Assembly (NCBI GenBank): GCA_030267565.1
Contig: BRXU01000002.1
Coordinates: 1,736,001-1,800,000, forward strand
Source: Pleodorina starrii
Taxonomy: Eukaryota; Chlorophyta; Chlorophyceae; Chlamydomonadales; Volvocaceae
Reading direction: 5' to 3'
Length of the DNA stretch: 64,000 nucleotides
Positions 1 to 13,240 of the stretch are shown here, one piece after another. Position numbers and translations under genes: made by a program. The notes under the pieces are model-generated. The model was not told the DNA's origin and made no database searches. It saw only the letters and a program-made list of their open reading frames with translations. Positions within the stretch are counted from its first letter, which is position 1, and each line of letters opens with the position of its first letter.

Positions 1-318
1 GGCACCAAGGAAATCTGGATATGAATGACGGATGGAAGACGTAACTGTATGCATGCTTGCATGGATGGACGAGCACACAAGCAAATATATCTCAAGCCAG
101 CCCAATAGCCAAAACCCCAACACGCAGCCACCAGCAACCACAAACTGCTTGCGGATCGCGTCTGTCGTGCTCACGTATTTCTTCTCGTATAGCTCTGGTC
201 CAAGAAAATCTTTTTCCCATAAATCACATCAAGTTACCTCATCTGACATCTGATATCTCACATCTCGACATGGTCCAACCGCTGATCCGCAAAAAGCAAA
301 ATTCAAAATTGTGACAGC

Positions 319-3300
319 TTACATGCCCTCGCCGCCCGAGGCCTCCGTGATGTACGTCCTGACAGAGGCCACGAAGCCCACGACGCTGAGGGCGATGCTG
401 ACGGGGATCAGGAAGACGAGCCAGGCCTTCTCCAGGCCGCCCAGCTTGCTGCCCAGGAGCTTGATCGCGAACCAGGCCGGCAGCGTGTAGGCGCAGGTGA
501 GGTACGTCACGCTCGTAACCAGGCCCACTGCGCCGGCGGAAGCAAAGCAAGTCAAGCAAGGAAAGGCAGGAGCGCAGTACACGTGTGCGATGCAGGCGGG
601 ATGGGAGGCTGACGAGCAAGGCAGGGTTCACGCATGCAAGGCAGGTGCGAAGGTAAGATGCCGATAGCAGCACGCAGCCTCAGCCAGATGGGCGCCCAGC
701 GCACGCGCACGTCAGCGTTGTTTAAGGCAGACAGCAGACCCACGCGCGCCGCCTGCCGACCCAGGGCCCGGACGCGGACCCGGACCCGGACCGGACCCAC
801 CCAGTGTGCAGAAGAACGGCACAGCCACGGCGATGACGGCGGAGTAGGCCGCCACGAAGGCCGTCGCAGCCAACCACTGCGTGTGGGATGTATGGGGGAA
901 TGGGGGTTGGGTTTGGGACGAATGTTAAGACGGGGCGGCACCTCCGCGCGGCCAGCGACATCCGGCTCCGCTTGCTGCGCTGCCTTTGGTTTGGGACGGG
1001 GGCAAAACCCGTTCCCAGCTTTCCACTACTGGACTAACGGCAGCCCTGAATGACAAGGCCACAAGACCACAAGCCCTAGCGGCCACCTAGCAACGGTACG
1101 AGCATGTCTGAGAGTGACCGCCTGCAGCGCTTTTGGGGATATGGGGTGGCCCAGTGTCGCTGAGATCGGTGCGGGAGGAAGACCATGGACTGCCAATGGA
1201 CTGCCATATGCACCCTTACATGGCTGCTGGCGTGATCTCCTGTGCTTTTGGCGTGGTTGTCCTGGGGTTATCAAGCGGGCCACGGGCGGGGAGGGCACGG
1301 GCGGGGATTACGGGCGGGAGGACGGCGCTGGAAGGCGTGTCACTAGCGAGAAAGAAAGGTACATCAGTCAATCAGGCGGATCCCCAAGTTCTAGTTGCGT
1401 AGTTGTGGCTCCGAGAACCAGCGCGGCGGGTACAGCACGTTGCGTTGCGTCAGCGGCCCCAGTCCTGCCGTACGGTCGTCGTACCTCGGCCCAACTGTCG
1501 CTGCCGGCGTTGTTGGCGCGACGAGATACCAGCACCAGCAGATTGTGCGTCCATACGTTTAGGTTCACCAAGTATTGAGCTAGTGCCTGTGCGTTGGCAA
1601 GGGAACGAAATATGAAAAGGGCGGAGAGCGGAGAGGCCCTTGGTGCACTGCCGCGCAGTATTATCTAATACGTGTTCCGTAATACCGTTGGCCCTCCGAC
1701 GCAACAAAAACGAGACGACGAGAGACATACCGGTACCTCAGTTGATGGACATCTGTTACGGTAATGGATGGATGGATGGATATTTTTGTTACCCGTTGGA
1801 TTCAGGTGGTGGTGATGCCGCATCGCACCTGGAAAAAGATGAAGGCCGCGGCGATCTGTGCCGGGAGCCCGGGGCTCATGTTGAAGATGACGATGCCGTG
1901 CACGTTGGAGCCCTTGGACCAGTAGCCCACGGCGCCGAAACCACCGTACAGTGCCGTCATAATTGCCGTACAGAGCGTCACGGCCGCGGAGAAACGCGCC
2001 GGGGTCTTCATGCTGGTGATGAGCTCCAGGAAGGCAAACTGACCGCCGTACGCTGCAGGCAAACCGGTCAACCACCAACGGTTAACGGTCGAAAAAAGCG
2101 ACCTTGCTGTTAAGCATGTTGGCTCTCAGAAGTTCGCGTACGGATGACACAGGGTGCCGGGTGCCGGCCGGGTGGATTGCCCGGGGTTTTGGAGCGGAGT
2201 TTCCAGTCGGGGGTCCGCACGCGAATCGGTTGGCGGGTGCGCAGGAGGTATGCGCGGGGCGCGATTCAGTGACGGCGCGGCAAAGGGGGCACCGCTGGAC
2301 ACCGCGACAGGTACACAGAAATATGGAACAGGCAGTACGGACTACGGAGCAGGAATCTACCATACCACCAGTATTGACAGCTGCGGTATCCCTTTCCCAT
2401 CGTCGGCCGGATCTCCTCCGTGCCCTCCGCCCCGAAACCGCCGTCCCCACGTAGCTCACGCACCGAAGATCATGTTGAGCACGGCCATGGCGGCAGGGGC
2501 CCAGTTCCCGCTGAAGAGCTTATCGGCGATCAGTGGGCTTCGGAGCAGCAGCGACGAGGCGAGGCTGCCGCCGACGTCGTCTCCGCCGCTGGGGAGGGCC
2601 GATTGGGATGCACCGCCGGTGGACCGACCTGGGGGGTGGGGGCAGTTACCGGTACCGTTGTCGTTGCAGTTACCGTTACAAAACCGTTGCAAATGCTTGT
2701 GAGTTAGGGTACCGGTACGTCCATCGGGCCCTTCGGACTGGGCTGGTCGAGAACTTTTGCAGCGCCCTTGAGCCCCTGACATGCCGGCATGCCCTCTGTG
2801 GTCCACTTGCAAGGATTGCTTGCCGCGGACGGCCAAGTCAAGTCGCCATTTCCGCTTCTGCCGCGCGCTGAATCTGCCCGGCTGCGCGCCCACAACCGCT
2901 CTGCACGACAACCGTACGACAATCGTACGCACCCGCATTGATCATCAAATCGTAGATGACGATCGCCAGCGCCACCATTTGTGCCACCGTGCCGGCCATG
3001 AAGAACGAACTGAGCTGCGTCAGGTACCTTCAGGGCATCCGCACACACATACACATACACACACAGCCCCGACGTGACAGTGCAGCGCCGAGTTGGGTGT
3101 GCCCGATGAAGTGTTACGGTAGTTGACCAGGGGCGCCCATGGCCGGTCGAAGATGCCCGTCTCCGGGGTGGGTTCATTGGCATGGGTGGGGGCGATGCAC
3201 GCAAGAATCGAAGCACGTACGCACACCCGCTCCACCTCATCCTGGCTACCTAGGCACGTACGACGAAGCCCAGCACACGTACTTGTCTGACACGTGCCGT

Positions 3301-4543
3301 TCAGTGCGTCATGGTCCTATCCTGGCCAGCCAGCCGCGTTTCACACAGACTGCTGGCGTCCTGTGTGACGAGACTGGCAGACGCCCACGCACCTGATCTG
3401 GCCCAGAAGCAGAACCACCACGCCGACGAGGACGGAGCACTGCCACAGCGGCAGGGCCCCCTGCGGGCCCAGCAGCGGCGCGACGGCGTGGAACAGGCTC
3501 TGTGTGGCGGCCAGGTGCAAGATGATGCAGCGCGTGGCGTCTAAGGAGTAGATGGTCAGGTAGACAAGCGCGCGGCCCTTGCGGCCCGCGGCGGACGCGC
3601 CGATGTCGCCGAACAGCACTGCGTTGCAGCGGGGCAGAGGGGGTGGTTGCGGGCAGCAGCCATGAGCCGGGCAAGAATGAATGACGCGAATGACGCGGAT
3701 GAGCCGTAGCGGAGCAACGGAGGCGACGTGCGCGCGGTGGCTGGCGCATGCGGCGTTGTGGCACATGAGGTGTGGCAAAGAGGAGACTTGAGGTGTGGCC
3801 AAGGGGAGGCTCGAGTGTGTTTGGGTTTGTGGCGCACCCTCCCTCGGCGTGTCGCTTCCGAGAAAACGTTGATGAGTTCCGTATCTGTAAAGGACACCAA
3901 AAAAATGTAATATCGATGGTCATCGTTGGGGAGTAACGTCGGCGCGTGAGAAGAGGCGTGAAATGGTCGAGGGAGGGCTCGGCGGTTGGGGCGAACGGCG
4001 CGCGATACGAAGAGCTGCGAGCTTACCGGCGTTGGGGACGGCGGAGTATAGCCTTGTGAACAGCGTGCCGGAGTACGCGGTGGAGAGGGCGAGGATGATG
4101 AGCGTGGCTGCGAGGGCACAAAGGGAGGGCAGAGCGGGACGGCTTAGGCGAGACAGCACCTGACATGGAGAGCAATTGGACTTGTCCTAGATTGGATCGG
4201 TAAGAGCCAGTTCAGGCTCTCTCGATGTTCCGTTTGCGACCTTGGACTCACCAAAGCCTGGAATCCAACCCAGACGTGCAAAGTCGCATGGTAGCAGCCA
4301 GAGTCCCCAGCCCAGTTGCAGCGTTAGGAGCGCCGCGGTGGTCTGAAGAGTGGAACAACGGCCGGCGGCTGCTTTGCCCCCCTGGCTGTGTCGCGGATCA
4401 AGCGCATGGCCGAGTTCAGCTGCTTCCGGAGTTGTTGCATTGTCGTTGGCCGGCGCCTCGTTTGCGAGGAGCGGCTTCGCGAGGCCGTCGTTCTCATGGG
4501 TAGCGTAATAGCTCTCCAGGTTGGACGGCGTCGTTGTTGTCAT
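319..4543 (-). CDS. AAAP-family amino acid transporter, nine exons
   Basis: A membrane permease of the amino acid/auxin permease (AAAP) family, expected to move amino acids across the plasma or vacuolar membrane, probably with protons. Exons on the minus strand: 4252-4543, 4027-4107, 3393-3618, 2933-3009, 2464-2580, 1829-2052, 1485-1586, 801-876, 319-527. All junctions are GT..AG and phases agree, giving 467 residues, normal for the family. Exon 1 holds the ATG at 4543 and the first helix (LGWGLWLLPCDFARLGWIPG). Exon 3 carries DIGASAAGRKGR, exon 6 AYGGQFAFLELITSM and a long hydrophobic stretch, exon 7 LVNLNVWTHNLL, exon 9 the last helices and the TAA stop. The exact 5' edge of exon 5 is the weakest junction. 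The substrate cannot be read from sequence. It has no partner gene nearby; the next gene is on the other strand 2.3 kb away. Confidence 0.85.
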
Positions 4544-4681
4544 GCTGCTCAGCAGGCCCGATTCGATGCTATTAGATGGACTGGCTAGGAGCGTTGAAGC
4601 CCCGAACGAGCCGGCGACCCACGCCAGCCTGCCTGCTTGAGGTGAGTTGCGGATGGCAACAGCCCTCGGGCGCGCGCGCAA

Positions 4682-6883
4682 GATACCTCGTTGTAATTGG
4701 TCTTCAGATGTATGCGCTCATTAGCTGTTCTACACTGATACGCACGACTTCGATCCAGCCGGTCTTCAGCGATTCGTCCCAGGCCAGGAGGCCGCTAACG
4801 GCATCACCAACCACCCTAACGGCATCCTCAGAAGAAGGCCCACAGCCCCCGCAGGTAATCAACCTCGCTGAATGCCTATAAATAAAATAATCACCTAATT
4901 AAAACCTCTTTAACAATCCTTCTTTGTGAAAGGGCTGAAAATGGAGTGTTTAGCTCGGCACGTTTGTGTGAAACTAGGTAGAGCTTTACCCTGAATCACC
5001 TTTCGTCCTTTCCCCGTGTGAGCTGCACAAATGCGGGTAACAGTTGTGTTACTTCTTAAACTCGCAAGCATACACTTACGTCGAGCGATATGCGCATTAC
5101 AATCATTTCGTGGCCCATCGCGACACAATTGCGATACTGGTACCGGTACATGCTCGCCTGCAAGTGATCCAGTTCTTCATTTTTGCCGTTTTTCTTACAC
5201 GCTCAAACCAAAATATAATGGATTGCATCAGAACTCATACGGAGCATGACGACAAGGGGCGTTTCGTATACCGCATCGCAAGCGCTATTCCTGCTGCATA
5301 CGTAACCCCCGCCGCGGAGCTACGCTCATCATGCGGACTAAAAAGTATTGTCCGCCCACGCGCTAACACGTCTGATCGTTCATTATTTGAGTACGGGACT
5401 ACGGATATGTTGGGTCGTGCGGTACATACCGCTGTAGCCTCTTGCTTCCCTGGGCCACGCTGAAGCTGCTTTCTGGTTGTTAAGCACTCCTGGTATCGGG
5501 CTTGTCCGCCACGGCCCCAAGCCTCAGCCATCGGCCCGTGGCCCTTGGTTTGGCGTCGGCCAAGGCACGATCTTGCATTTCCGCGCATCTTCTGTTTGTT
5601 TGGTACTCGTGGTGTTCCGTTCCCTGCTGCCAGGGGCATTAGCTGTACATTGCCGTAGTGTTGGATTGGTGGCCCGTGGGCCGCACAGCCCACGCACCCT
5701 GTGTTCTCACAAAGCTTCCCCAGACTAGTAGCCCCTGCTCTTAAACACGCCTGGGCAACATATGGCACCCAGAGCGCTGTCACAGACGTCCGGCACCAAA
5801 CAAGCAGTTTAGCTTCATCCCAAGAGCGCCGTTTGCAGAGGGCGATGAGGGAATGCTCCTGGGCTGCCCTCCGTGTGCGGGTGAGGTGGGGCGGGTGTGG
5901 GTAGACATGGAACTCTCCGACAGATGCCATGCTGCGGACTTGTTTGGCCCAGGATTCCTTGTCAAGTACAACACCGCACCCCTTGCTACCAGCTCCCAAA
6001 TCTAACTCGAGCCTCCAGCAGTTTCCTCCTCGCCACGCAATAAGAGGCAAGGTCCCACTGCCAGCTTTCGGGTGAAGCATTGTGTGGTACAATGGTTACC
6101 ACCCAGAAGCTTCATAAACATATTTTGTTTGCAGGTGCCATTGCTCGATGGAGGACGGCCATCCACAGCGCGATCGGCCAGCTATAACGGCCCAACCAGA
6201 AGACGAGAAGTCGTTTTGGGCAAAGGCTGACTATCGGAGACCGCTACCAGCATACTAAATAAAGCATTGTTCCGCAACGGTTCTGTAGCCCGGGCGTGTC
6301 CCCAGGAGGTAGATCCGCTTTCACCGGAAAGAGCACGTGGCTACCTGTTCACAGTCTCATGTAAGGAAGCGACCACAACCACGTCATCATCATAATTATA
6401 ATTAAAAACTTTATATGCTTCGCCGTCGCCTATGCTGACTTGTCGGCTCGAAGTGGACGACGTGGATTTGTCGTAGGAGGACTGTCAAGAGACACACGGA
6501 CCTAGAGGAAATAGTCATCAGCATTTATGCCAAAGATATCGGCGCTATGACACGCTCGGCTCCCGCCTTTGTCTGCGAACATTATATTTATGAGTAACAA
6601 AGTCGCTGCCCAAGATGACAGCTCGCGCCACGCGCCTCCAGGACTACGCAATATGCCTGCGGAACAATATATATGCCTTTATGTGGCTGGCCGAATGCAC
6701 GAAGCAGGCTGGCAACTGGTGAGGCGCAGTTTGGCCCGGCTGGCCTGCGAGTCGTCGCCCTGCATCGCGCTGCGCGCTTTTGGCGCGCAACCTCAAACGC
6801 AAATCACCATGTCTAATTACAGCTTTTGACGCATGTTAACATAGCTTCAACGCGATCACGCTCTTAACCGTCCGTCCGTCACG
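4682..6883. other. Gap between genes 1 and 2, no gene recognised
   Basis: The left part should hold the 5' leader and promoter of the AAAP transporter, and the right end the promoter of the MFS gene. A 285-codon open frame on the minus strand (5235-6092) matches no family I know and its codon use is unlike the real exons here. The stretch 6360-6600 is markedly more AT-rich than the surroundings. No RNA gene or repeat array was seen. Confidence 0.4.
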
Positions 6884-9800
6884 ATGGGTTTGTCGAGTTT
6901 GTCTCGTCACTTGGTATGTTGGTAACGCACGTCACGAGCCGGAGGGGCAGCCACCGCCATCATCACGCTCGCCCTCCCCCAACACTCGCACACGCAGGTT
7001 CACCTTCGTCGCCGCCTACGCCACCATCTCTGAGCTCTCGGGCGGCGACGCGGCGCTGCACACGGCCCTTTTCCTGGTGTGTCGCCGTCTGCCCTACCTG
7101 GTGCTGTTTCCGCTTAGCGGCCTGGCGGCGGATGGACTGCCTCGGGGCTGGCTGCTGGTGGCTTCCTGTCTGCTGCAGAGCGCCGTCAGCTTCTCGCTGC
7201 CGCTGGTGCGCCTGCGAGGCCGGATCGAGTGAGTCCCTGACTCCCTGTGTGTGTGTGCGTCCGCTTGTTTGCGGCCGCTTGCCTCTCGCAGCATCACCCA
7301 GCCGGGTCCGGGTACGCTTTGCGTCGCCGCTGCGGTATCATCTTTATTATCACCCAGCTTGGCTGCCAATTAGCCGTATCTGTGACCGCATTTTTGTGTG
7401 TAAAGTGGAGGATCAAGTGCTTGCCCGAGCGCCCATCGCCACTGCTGCTGCTGCCGCTTGTCCGTTCCGCGCCCCCTTACCCCGCCTCATCTCCCCTGGT
7501 CCTTTCCGCCGGTGTGCTTAACCCGTGTGCTTTTGCCCGGTACGGCACCGTACTCCACGGCCGGGCCCACACCTCTCCCCCAGGCTGCTGTACCCGCTGA
7601 TCCTGTTGCAGTACAGCGCGCAGGCGTTCTACGACCCGGCGCGGATCTCGTCCATACCCGCTGTCGTACCGTCGTCCATGCTGTGCGTGGCGAGCACGCT
7701 TGACCTCATGGGATTCTCCTTGATGGCGATCTTCGGGTCCGCGGCGGTGCGTGGGGATGGCTGGCGGCGGCGGTGGCTGGTTGGCTCGACCCGCCGGGGT
7801 TGCGGTCAAGCCAGGGGCCCGGCCACTGGGCCACATCGTTGCATACCGTACCCTCAGGGCTCGTATCATCGCGCAGAAATAAATAAATAAATAAAGAAAT
7901 ACACATAAATACATAAGTAATTAAATGAATACATAAGTACATAAGTAATTAAACAAATAAATAAATAAATAAAAATAAGATCGTTTTGTGTCCTCGGGGC
8001 ATGCCGAGCCCGCAGGCGGGCCGTACGGCAGAGTTGTACGGCACGGCGACCTGCTTTCGCGTCGAGGGCTTCACCTTCCTGGTCGCGGCGGCGCTGCTGC
8101 TGCGCTTCGCAGCCGCCAGGCCGCCGCCAGGCTCGGCGGCGCAGGGCGTCGCCGGCAGCCGCTCCAAAACCACTCAAACCGCGGGCGGGACGACCGCCGA
8201 CGGCGGCGCAGGGCTCAAAGCTGGCGGCGGCGACGTACACCGCGCCTCGGCGGCAGCAGCCGCCGCCGCCGCCGCTGCCGCCGCTGCTCGCGGCGACGGC
8301 GAGGCGGACGCTGAGGCGGAGAAGCCGCCAGAGCTTCAGCCCCTTTTGCCGCGGCAGGCGGGCGGGGAGGGAGGCCGTCGGCGCGAGCGTGACCGGACCC
8401 GCGACCGAGGAGGCTGCGGCGGCTGCGGCGCACTAGCCTTCATGGCGGCGCGGCGGAACTGGGATGTGGCGGTGCTGGTTTGGTGCAAGGGCACCGGGGC
8501 GCTTGTGTGGGGCGCCGCGGACGTGCTGAACGGGAGGTGAGGCGGCGGCGGGGTGCCGTGTGGCTTGGGGTGCTCGCGCTCGCAACCTTCTCTCCTCTCC
8601 CCTCGGCGCCTGCACCTACATCCGGCAGAGTCTCGCCTTCCCCCAGATCCAAATCCAGATCTGGATCCAGATCTGGATCTGATCTTGATCGAAGATGTAC
8701 AGCATTTGTTGTGGGAGGCGTTCCTTTGCCTGCCCGTGTGCCTCTTGCGCCACTTTCGGCCCTCGCGCCTGTGTGAAGGCGCGCCGCCGCCAACCCGCCC
8801 TTGGCTAGATTGTCGCCAGAGCCCGCGCCGCCCCTGGACCTCGGCCCACTGGCCCTCTCTGCCCTCTGCCTCTGCCTCCTTCCCTTGTCTGCACCCTCCT
8901 CCTTAACTTCCCTCCCTCCAACTGCCATTTCTTCCCCCTTCAACTGATCACTCGCAGGTTCTGTCAGATGTCCAGTATGCAGGTCAGGGCTCGGGGGCCT
9001 GAGGGGCGTGTGGGGCGAGGGCGGGGGGAGCCGGTGTCCAGAGGACCGAGCCACACGTTGGGTCGCGTTGCCGTACTTTGTCACGTGGCGCACCGCTGCC
9101 TGTTGTATTGTGTTACACACACGGTGGAGCAACGAGCGACGGCGCTCGTGTCCTTTTCTCTGATCTGGGCTCAGATGGGTGCTATGGGGGCGCCTGGAGG
9201 TATAAGGCATAAACATTGCACTCCACGCGCTCCTCATGACGCGCCCGTCTACCCCTCGTTAACGCCCGTCCCGTGCCATCCCCTCCCTCGCATTCCTACA
9301 TTCCACTCCCACGCCCCGAACCACGCCCTGCCTCCTCCCCGCCGCCACTCACCCACACCCACACACACTCAACCACCACCACCATCACCACCACCACACC
9401 CACACACACCCACACACACTCTCAACCACCACCACCATCACCACCGCCACATTCTCCATTTCCCGACCCAACCCGTTCCATCTTTCCGACCCCGTTGCGC
9501 CCTTCTTTCTTCCGCACCACACCACACCGCACCAAACCGAACTCCACCACAGACGCTGGGTGGCCCCGAGCCGACGTTGGGCGCCATCCTGGCCGCGGTG
9601 GGGTTTGGCTCCGTGGTGGGCCCTATGGTCGCCAACGCGGTGACCCCCGGGGTGGGCCGCTGGTGGCGCGTCTCCATCGCCGCCGCGTTCGGGCTGCTGG
9701 CGGCGGGGTACTTGCTCATGGCGTCCGCAATCAGCATAGGCTGGGTGCTGCCCGCAACGGCCATCCGAACCGCAGGCGAGCACCGTGTGCTGTGTTGTTT

Positions 9801-10766
9801 TGTTTGTGTGCGTGCGTGTGCTGTGCTGTGCTGTTTTTGTGTGGGTGTGTAGGTGTGGGGGGAGGGCCGCGTTGCCTGGCGCGCGGCGATGCGAGGGGTG
9901 CCTCTCTCCGTTCTCTTCGCGCCGCCGCGCGCCCCGCCACACGGCCATTCACCTCCACCCTTCCTTTGTTCTTTTCATCCCTTGACGTTCTTTGCCGCCA
10001 CACCCCCGGTGCGTGGATGTAGATACCCACTGCTTGTGAGCACTGCAAAACCCTAAAAACCCTTCCAATATAAAGCGCAGCCTGTGAAACTGCCGCAGCG
10101 CGCACCCTTCCATCCCCGCCCTGCAAGCGTGTAGAAACAAAACCATCGCGCAGCACCAAAAATACAAAAGGCCCCTGCTCCCCTGCCAACGCACCTACTC
10201 GCACCCCCCACCCTCTCCCTCTCTCTCTCTCATTCCCTCTTGCCACCGGCCAGGCAGCGCCACGCTGTACATTCACTCCACAGCCACGCTGCAGCACCGG
10301 CTGCCGGATGCGGTGCGGGGGCGGCTGTTCGCGGTGGAGTTTGTGCTGTGGACGGTGTCCGAGGCGGCATCCACCCTGTTCGGTGGCTACGCGCTCGACG
10401 GACTGGGCTGGAGCACCTCCCGGCTAAGCACAGCTCTGGCGCTGCTGGCCGCGTGCTTGACGGTGGGTGGATGGCCGCTGTTCGTTGTTGTGGTTGGTAC
10501 AGTGGGCTCCCCGCCCCGCCCCGACCCGACCCGACCCGACTCGCTGGCCGCTGCCTCACCTCCCTCCTCCGCCGCGGCATGTGTGTGTGTTCGTGTGTGC
10601 TGCTCTGTGTGGACTCGCGTCGCAGGTCGCTTGGAGCGTCAACGCCTGGGCGCTGTGGGGCAGGGACGATTGCGACCCGCTGCATCAGGCGCTGCTGGCG
10701 GATACGCCCCACGTCAGCGTGGTGCTTGCAGAGGAGGAGGCGGAGGAGGAGGACGGCCGTATTTGA
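6884..10766 (+). CDS. MFS transporter, exporter-like, eight exons
   Basis: Major facilitator superfamily permease, closest in pattern to the MFS_3/EntS-like exporter group, with about 12 helices. Exons: 6884-6921, 6998-7228, 7584-7746, 8016-8536, 8958-8982, 9553-9775, 10254-10462, 10626-10766, giving 516 residues. Exon 2 reads FTFVAAYATISELSGG and then LSGLAADGLPRG, the usual loop between helices 2 and 3. Exon 6 has a long helix pair; exon 7 begins SATLYIHSTATLQ and VRGRLFAVEFVLW, typical of the second half. The acidic tail ends at TGA 10764-10766. Exon 4 carries a roughly 110-residue Ala/Arg/Gly-rich cytoplasmic loop absent from bacterial relatives. Intron 6 appears to start with GC at 9776. 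Exon 1 is inferred: it is the only nearby ATG exon that supplies the needed phase. Substrate unknown. Confidence 0.8.
7871..7978. repeat. AT-rich ATAA/ACATAA tetranucleotide tract in MFS intron 3
   Basis: About 100 bases of AAATA, ACATAA and AAGTAATT units lie just upstream of the exon 4 acceptor. It stands out sharply against the GC-rich surroundings. It is a simple-sequence expansion inside an intron with no coding sign. Confidence 0.85.
9356..9455. repeat. CA/ACC simple-sequence tract in MFS intron 5
   Basis: Two near-identical blocks of ACACAC followed by ACCACCACCATCACC follow one another in the long intron before exon 6, so the tract was probably duplicated. It forms part of an extended pyrimidine/adenine-rich upstream region of the acceptor at 9552. 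Confidence 0.8.
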
Positions 10767-13240
10767 CATGTGGCCCTGGGGCCTCCACACGCGACGCCGG
10801 CAACCGACGCTGACGCCTGACGCCGGCGCCGGCTGAGTTGATGTCCCGGTTGATGGAGCAGGCAGCAGTCGGGGCGCCGCCCTGCCGCTGCCGGTGCGGC
10901 TGCCGGTGGGAAGCCTTGCCTGGCACTTGGGGGCACTTGCGGTGCCACAGCGGTGGAGGGGGCGTGGTGTGTGCCGATCTGCCGCGCCGCGCACAACGGC
11001 CCAACGGTCTAACGGCCCAACGGCCATCACAGCAACGGTACCTAATTCAGCAGGATGGGCTCAAGACTTGCGGGGGGTGGGCTGGATTGGTCGGGTCCCT
11101 GCCCGGCACTTCCAGACCTGTAGTGAATTGGCCGCCCCTCGCGGCTGGCTTTTGCAGTTAGCAGTTATCGGTTATGACAGTTATCGATTCACAGTTACAA
11201 CGACTCCTGGTGGGCTCTGGCTGCGCCGGGGCGACAGCCATGTTCACTGGCTGCCGTGTTCGAGGGCCCGAATGGGAGGGTAAAGATGATGATTCGCAAA
11301 GGAGGGGACCAGGGGAGGTGTGATGACGAGAGGGGAGAGGGGATCTGTACTGGGGGGCGATGAGGCGGACTGACCCTCGGGGGTTGGGGCCAGCAAGGTG
11401 ACGGTGCCGTGGTGATACTGGTTTGCCTGCGGTTGAGGAGCGGGGGCGGGAGGGCAACCCAAAGGGCAGGTCGCACGCCGCTACAGTAGCCCTGGCGATG
11501 CCGTACATTCATCACGGCCGGGCAATCATCGTACTCGTGTGCGCGATCCAATCTTCCCCCGAGCCTGCGCGAGTGGAGTGCTGGAAATGGGTCCTTTGTT
11601 TTTGGTTTTGGGTTCACAACACGATTTTGCCTAGGGCGCCTGGCGTGCCGTACGATAACCCCTTAAAATACCTATTGAGAAGACCCAATGCACGACGACC
11701 TGGAAAACGTACGATGGGCCACCACATTGTCTGTTTTTTCCCACGTCAGGTTTCGAGAGTTGTGTCATTTTAGCGGCATCGGTGTGGTGGTTATGATGTA
11801 GCTTATGCCGAGATCCCGCCTGTATCGTCGAGGGTTTTAGGGTTTTCGCGTCCGAGCCTGCTTGTGTGTCTGCGTATGTTGGTCGCGCCGGGTATGTATG
11901 TTAGGTTGCAATTGTTTTCTTCTTGCCTCGGTTTCCTTTCGGTTGGATCTTGGATGAATGGGTTACGGTCCGGTACGACCCTGTACGATTCGCGCAGGTG
12001 GTCGGCCGCCCGGGCCGGGAGGTGACAGGCGAGAGATCACCAACCACCTGCAAAGGGACAAAGTCGCAAGACCTTCGTCGCGCACTTGCGGTTTGCGATT
12101 TCTTGGAATAATTTGATGGGTTGCTCGACGCCTCTCGCGCAAGGCCGGCAGCGGCCCTGGTACTGGTTGTGTTGCCTCGTGTTTGTTGTGGTATTCGAGT
12201 TACCGAATGCACAGATGTATGATGTTCGCACCCGGACCCGTGCCCGGGCGGTGCTCCGGGTCCGTCCAAACCCTCAAACCAACCCTAACAGCGATTTGGC
12301 CGCGACAACGGCCAGTCAGGTGCGAGGTGCAAGGTGCGGTCATGTCCTAGGGATACGGTAGGTCCGCTGTGCAGGACGATTCATTCATTGTACATGTACA
12401 CACACGCCGCTATGGGGACATCGAAAGGGCGCCCGCAGTCCTCGTCCCAGGCGTGGCAACGCCCGGGGTGTTGCGTCCCGTCCCAACCCCCAGCGTGACA
12501 CCGCGTGCACCCCGGGGGGGGTGTCCCCCTGCGTACTTGACTGTGGGTGGGAGCCTTAGGGACGGCCTCCCTTGCCTGCGGCTGCTCCCGTCGCACCTGC
12601 CGGCCGGCCTCGGCGGTCGTCCTCCCTCAGCCCAACAGCGCCTCCTCCTCCTCCTCCTCGCAAACAAACGGCGCACGAATCTGCGCTGCTTTATTGGAAG
12701 CGCCGGCAGGTGGTAGGTGCGTGTTTCCCCAGGTTCCGACAGCGCCGTGAAGGGCTGCCCAGTGCCCAACCACTCGCCCCCCCGTCCAGAAGCCGTCCAA
12801 AACCCCGCGTCTCGAAAGTCGCAACCCACCCCCTCACAACCTTGCTCCGGCCCCGACCTCCTGACCCCGTCTACCGCAGCCACAAGCCACGTACCTGACC
12901 CACTCACCCCGCGCTCAACCCCTCTCGACCCACCCACCCACCAACCCAATCGACCAACACACCAACCCGCACCCTCCCAATGCGCAACTCCTACCCCTCC
13001 CTCAGCCCCTTGCCCCCCAGACCAGCCGCCGCCGCAACGCCCGTCACCCCTCCCAACATACCCCCACTGCCACACCACACTCCCAACTCCATTCCCAGCC
13101 GCGTCCCGGCCCGCCCGCGCCGCCGCACCTTCAGCCAACGCCACCGCCAGCGACGCCACGGCCGACCGACCGCGCTCCAGCCGATCCCAAAACAACAACC
13201 GGCCCCGCCCACCTCGCCCACCGGCGCTGTGAGGCGCGCC
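10767..13240. other. Convergent gap between genes 2 and 3
   Basis: Both flanking genes end here, so the stretch should hold two 3' untranslated regions. I saw no clear TGTAA signal for either. Contents: short AACGGCC tandem units near 10994-11030, a GGGTTTTAGGGTTTTC telomere-like scrap near 11835, and a C-rich tract (12880-13200) that is G-rich on the strand of the downstream gene. Open frames here are low-complexity and not supported. Confidence 0.4.

Noticed and set aside
5235..6092. 285-codon minus-strand frame
   Set aside because: No recognisable domain, no intron structure, and composition unlike the exons of this genome. Kept only as a remark on the gap.
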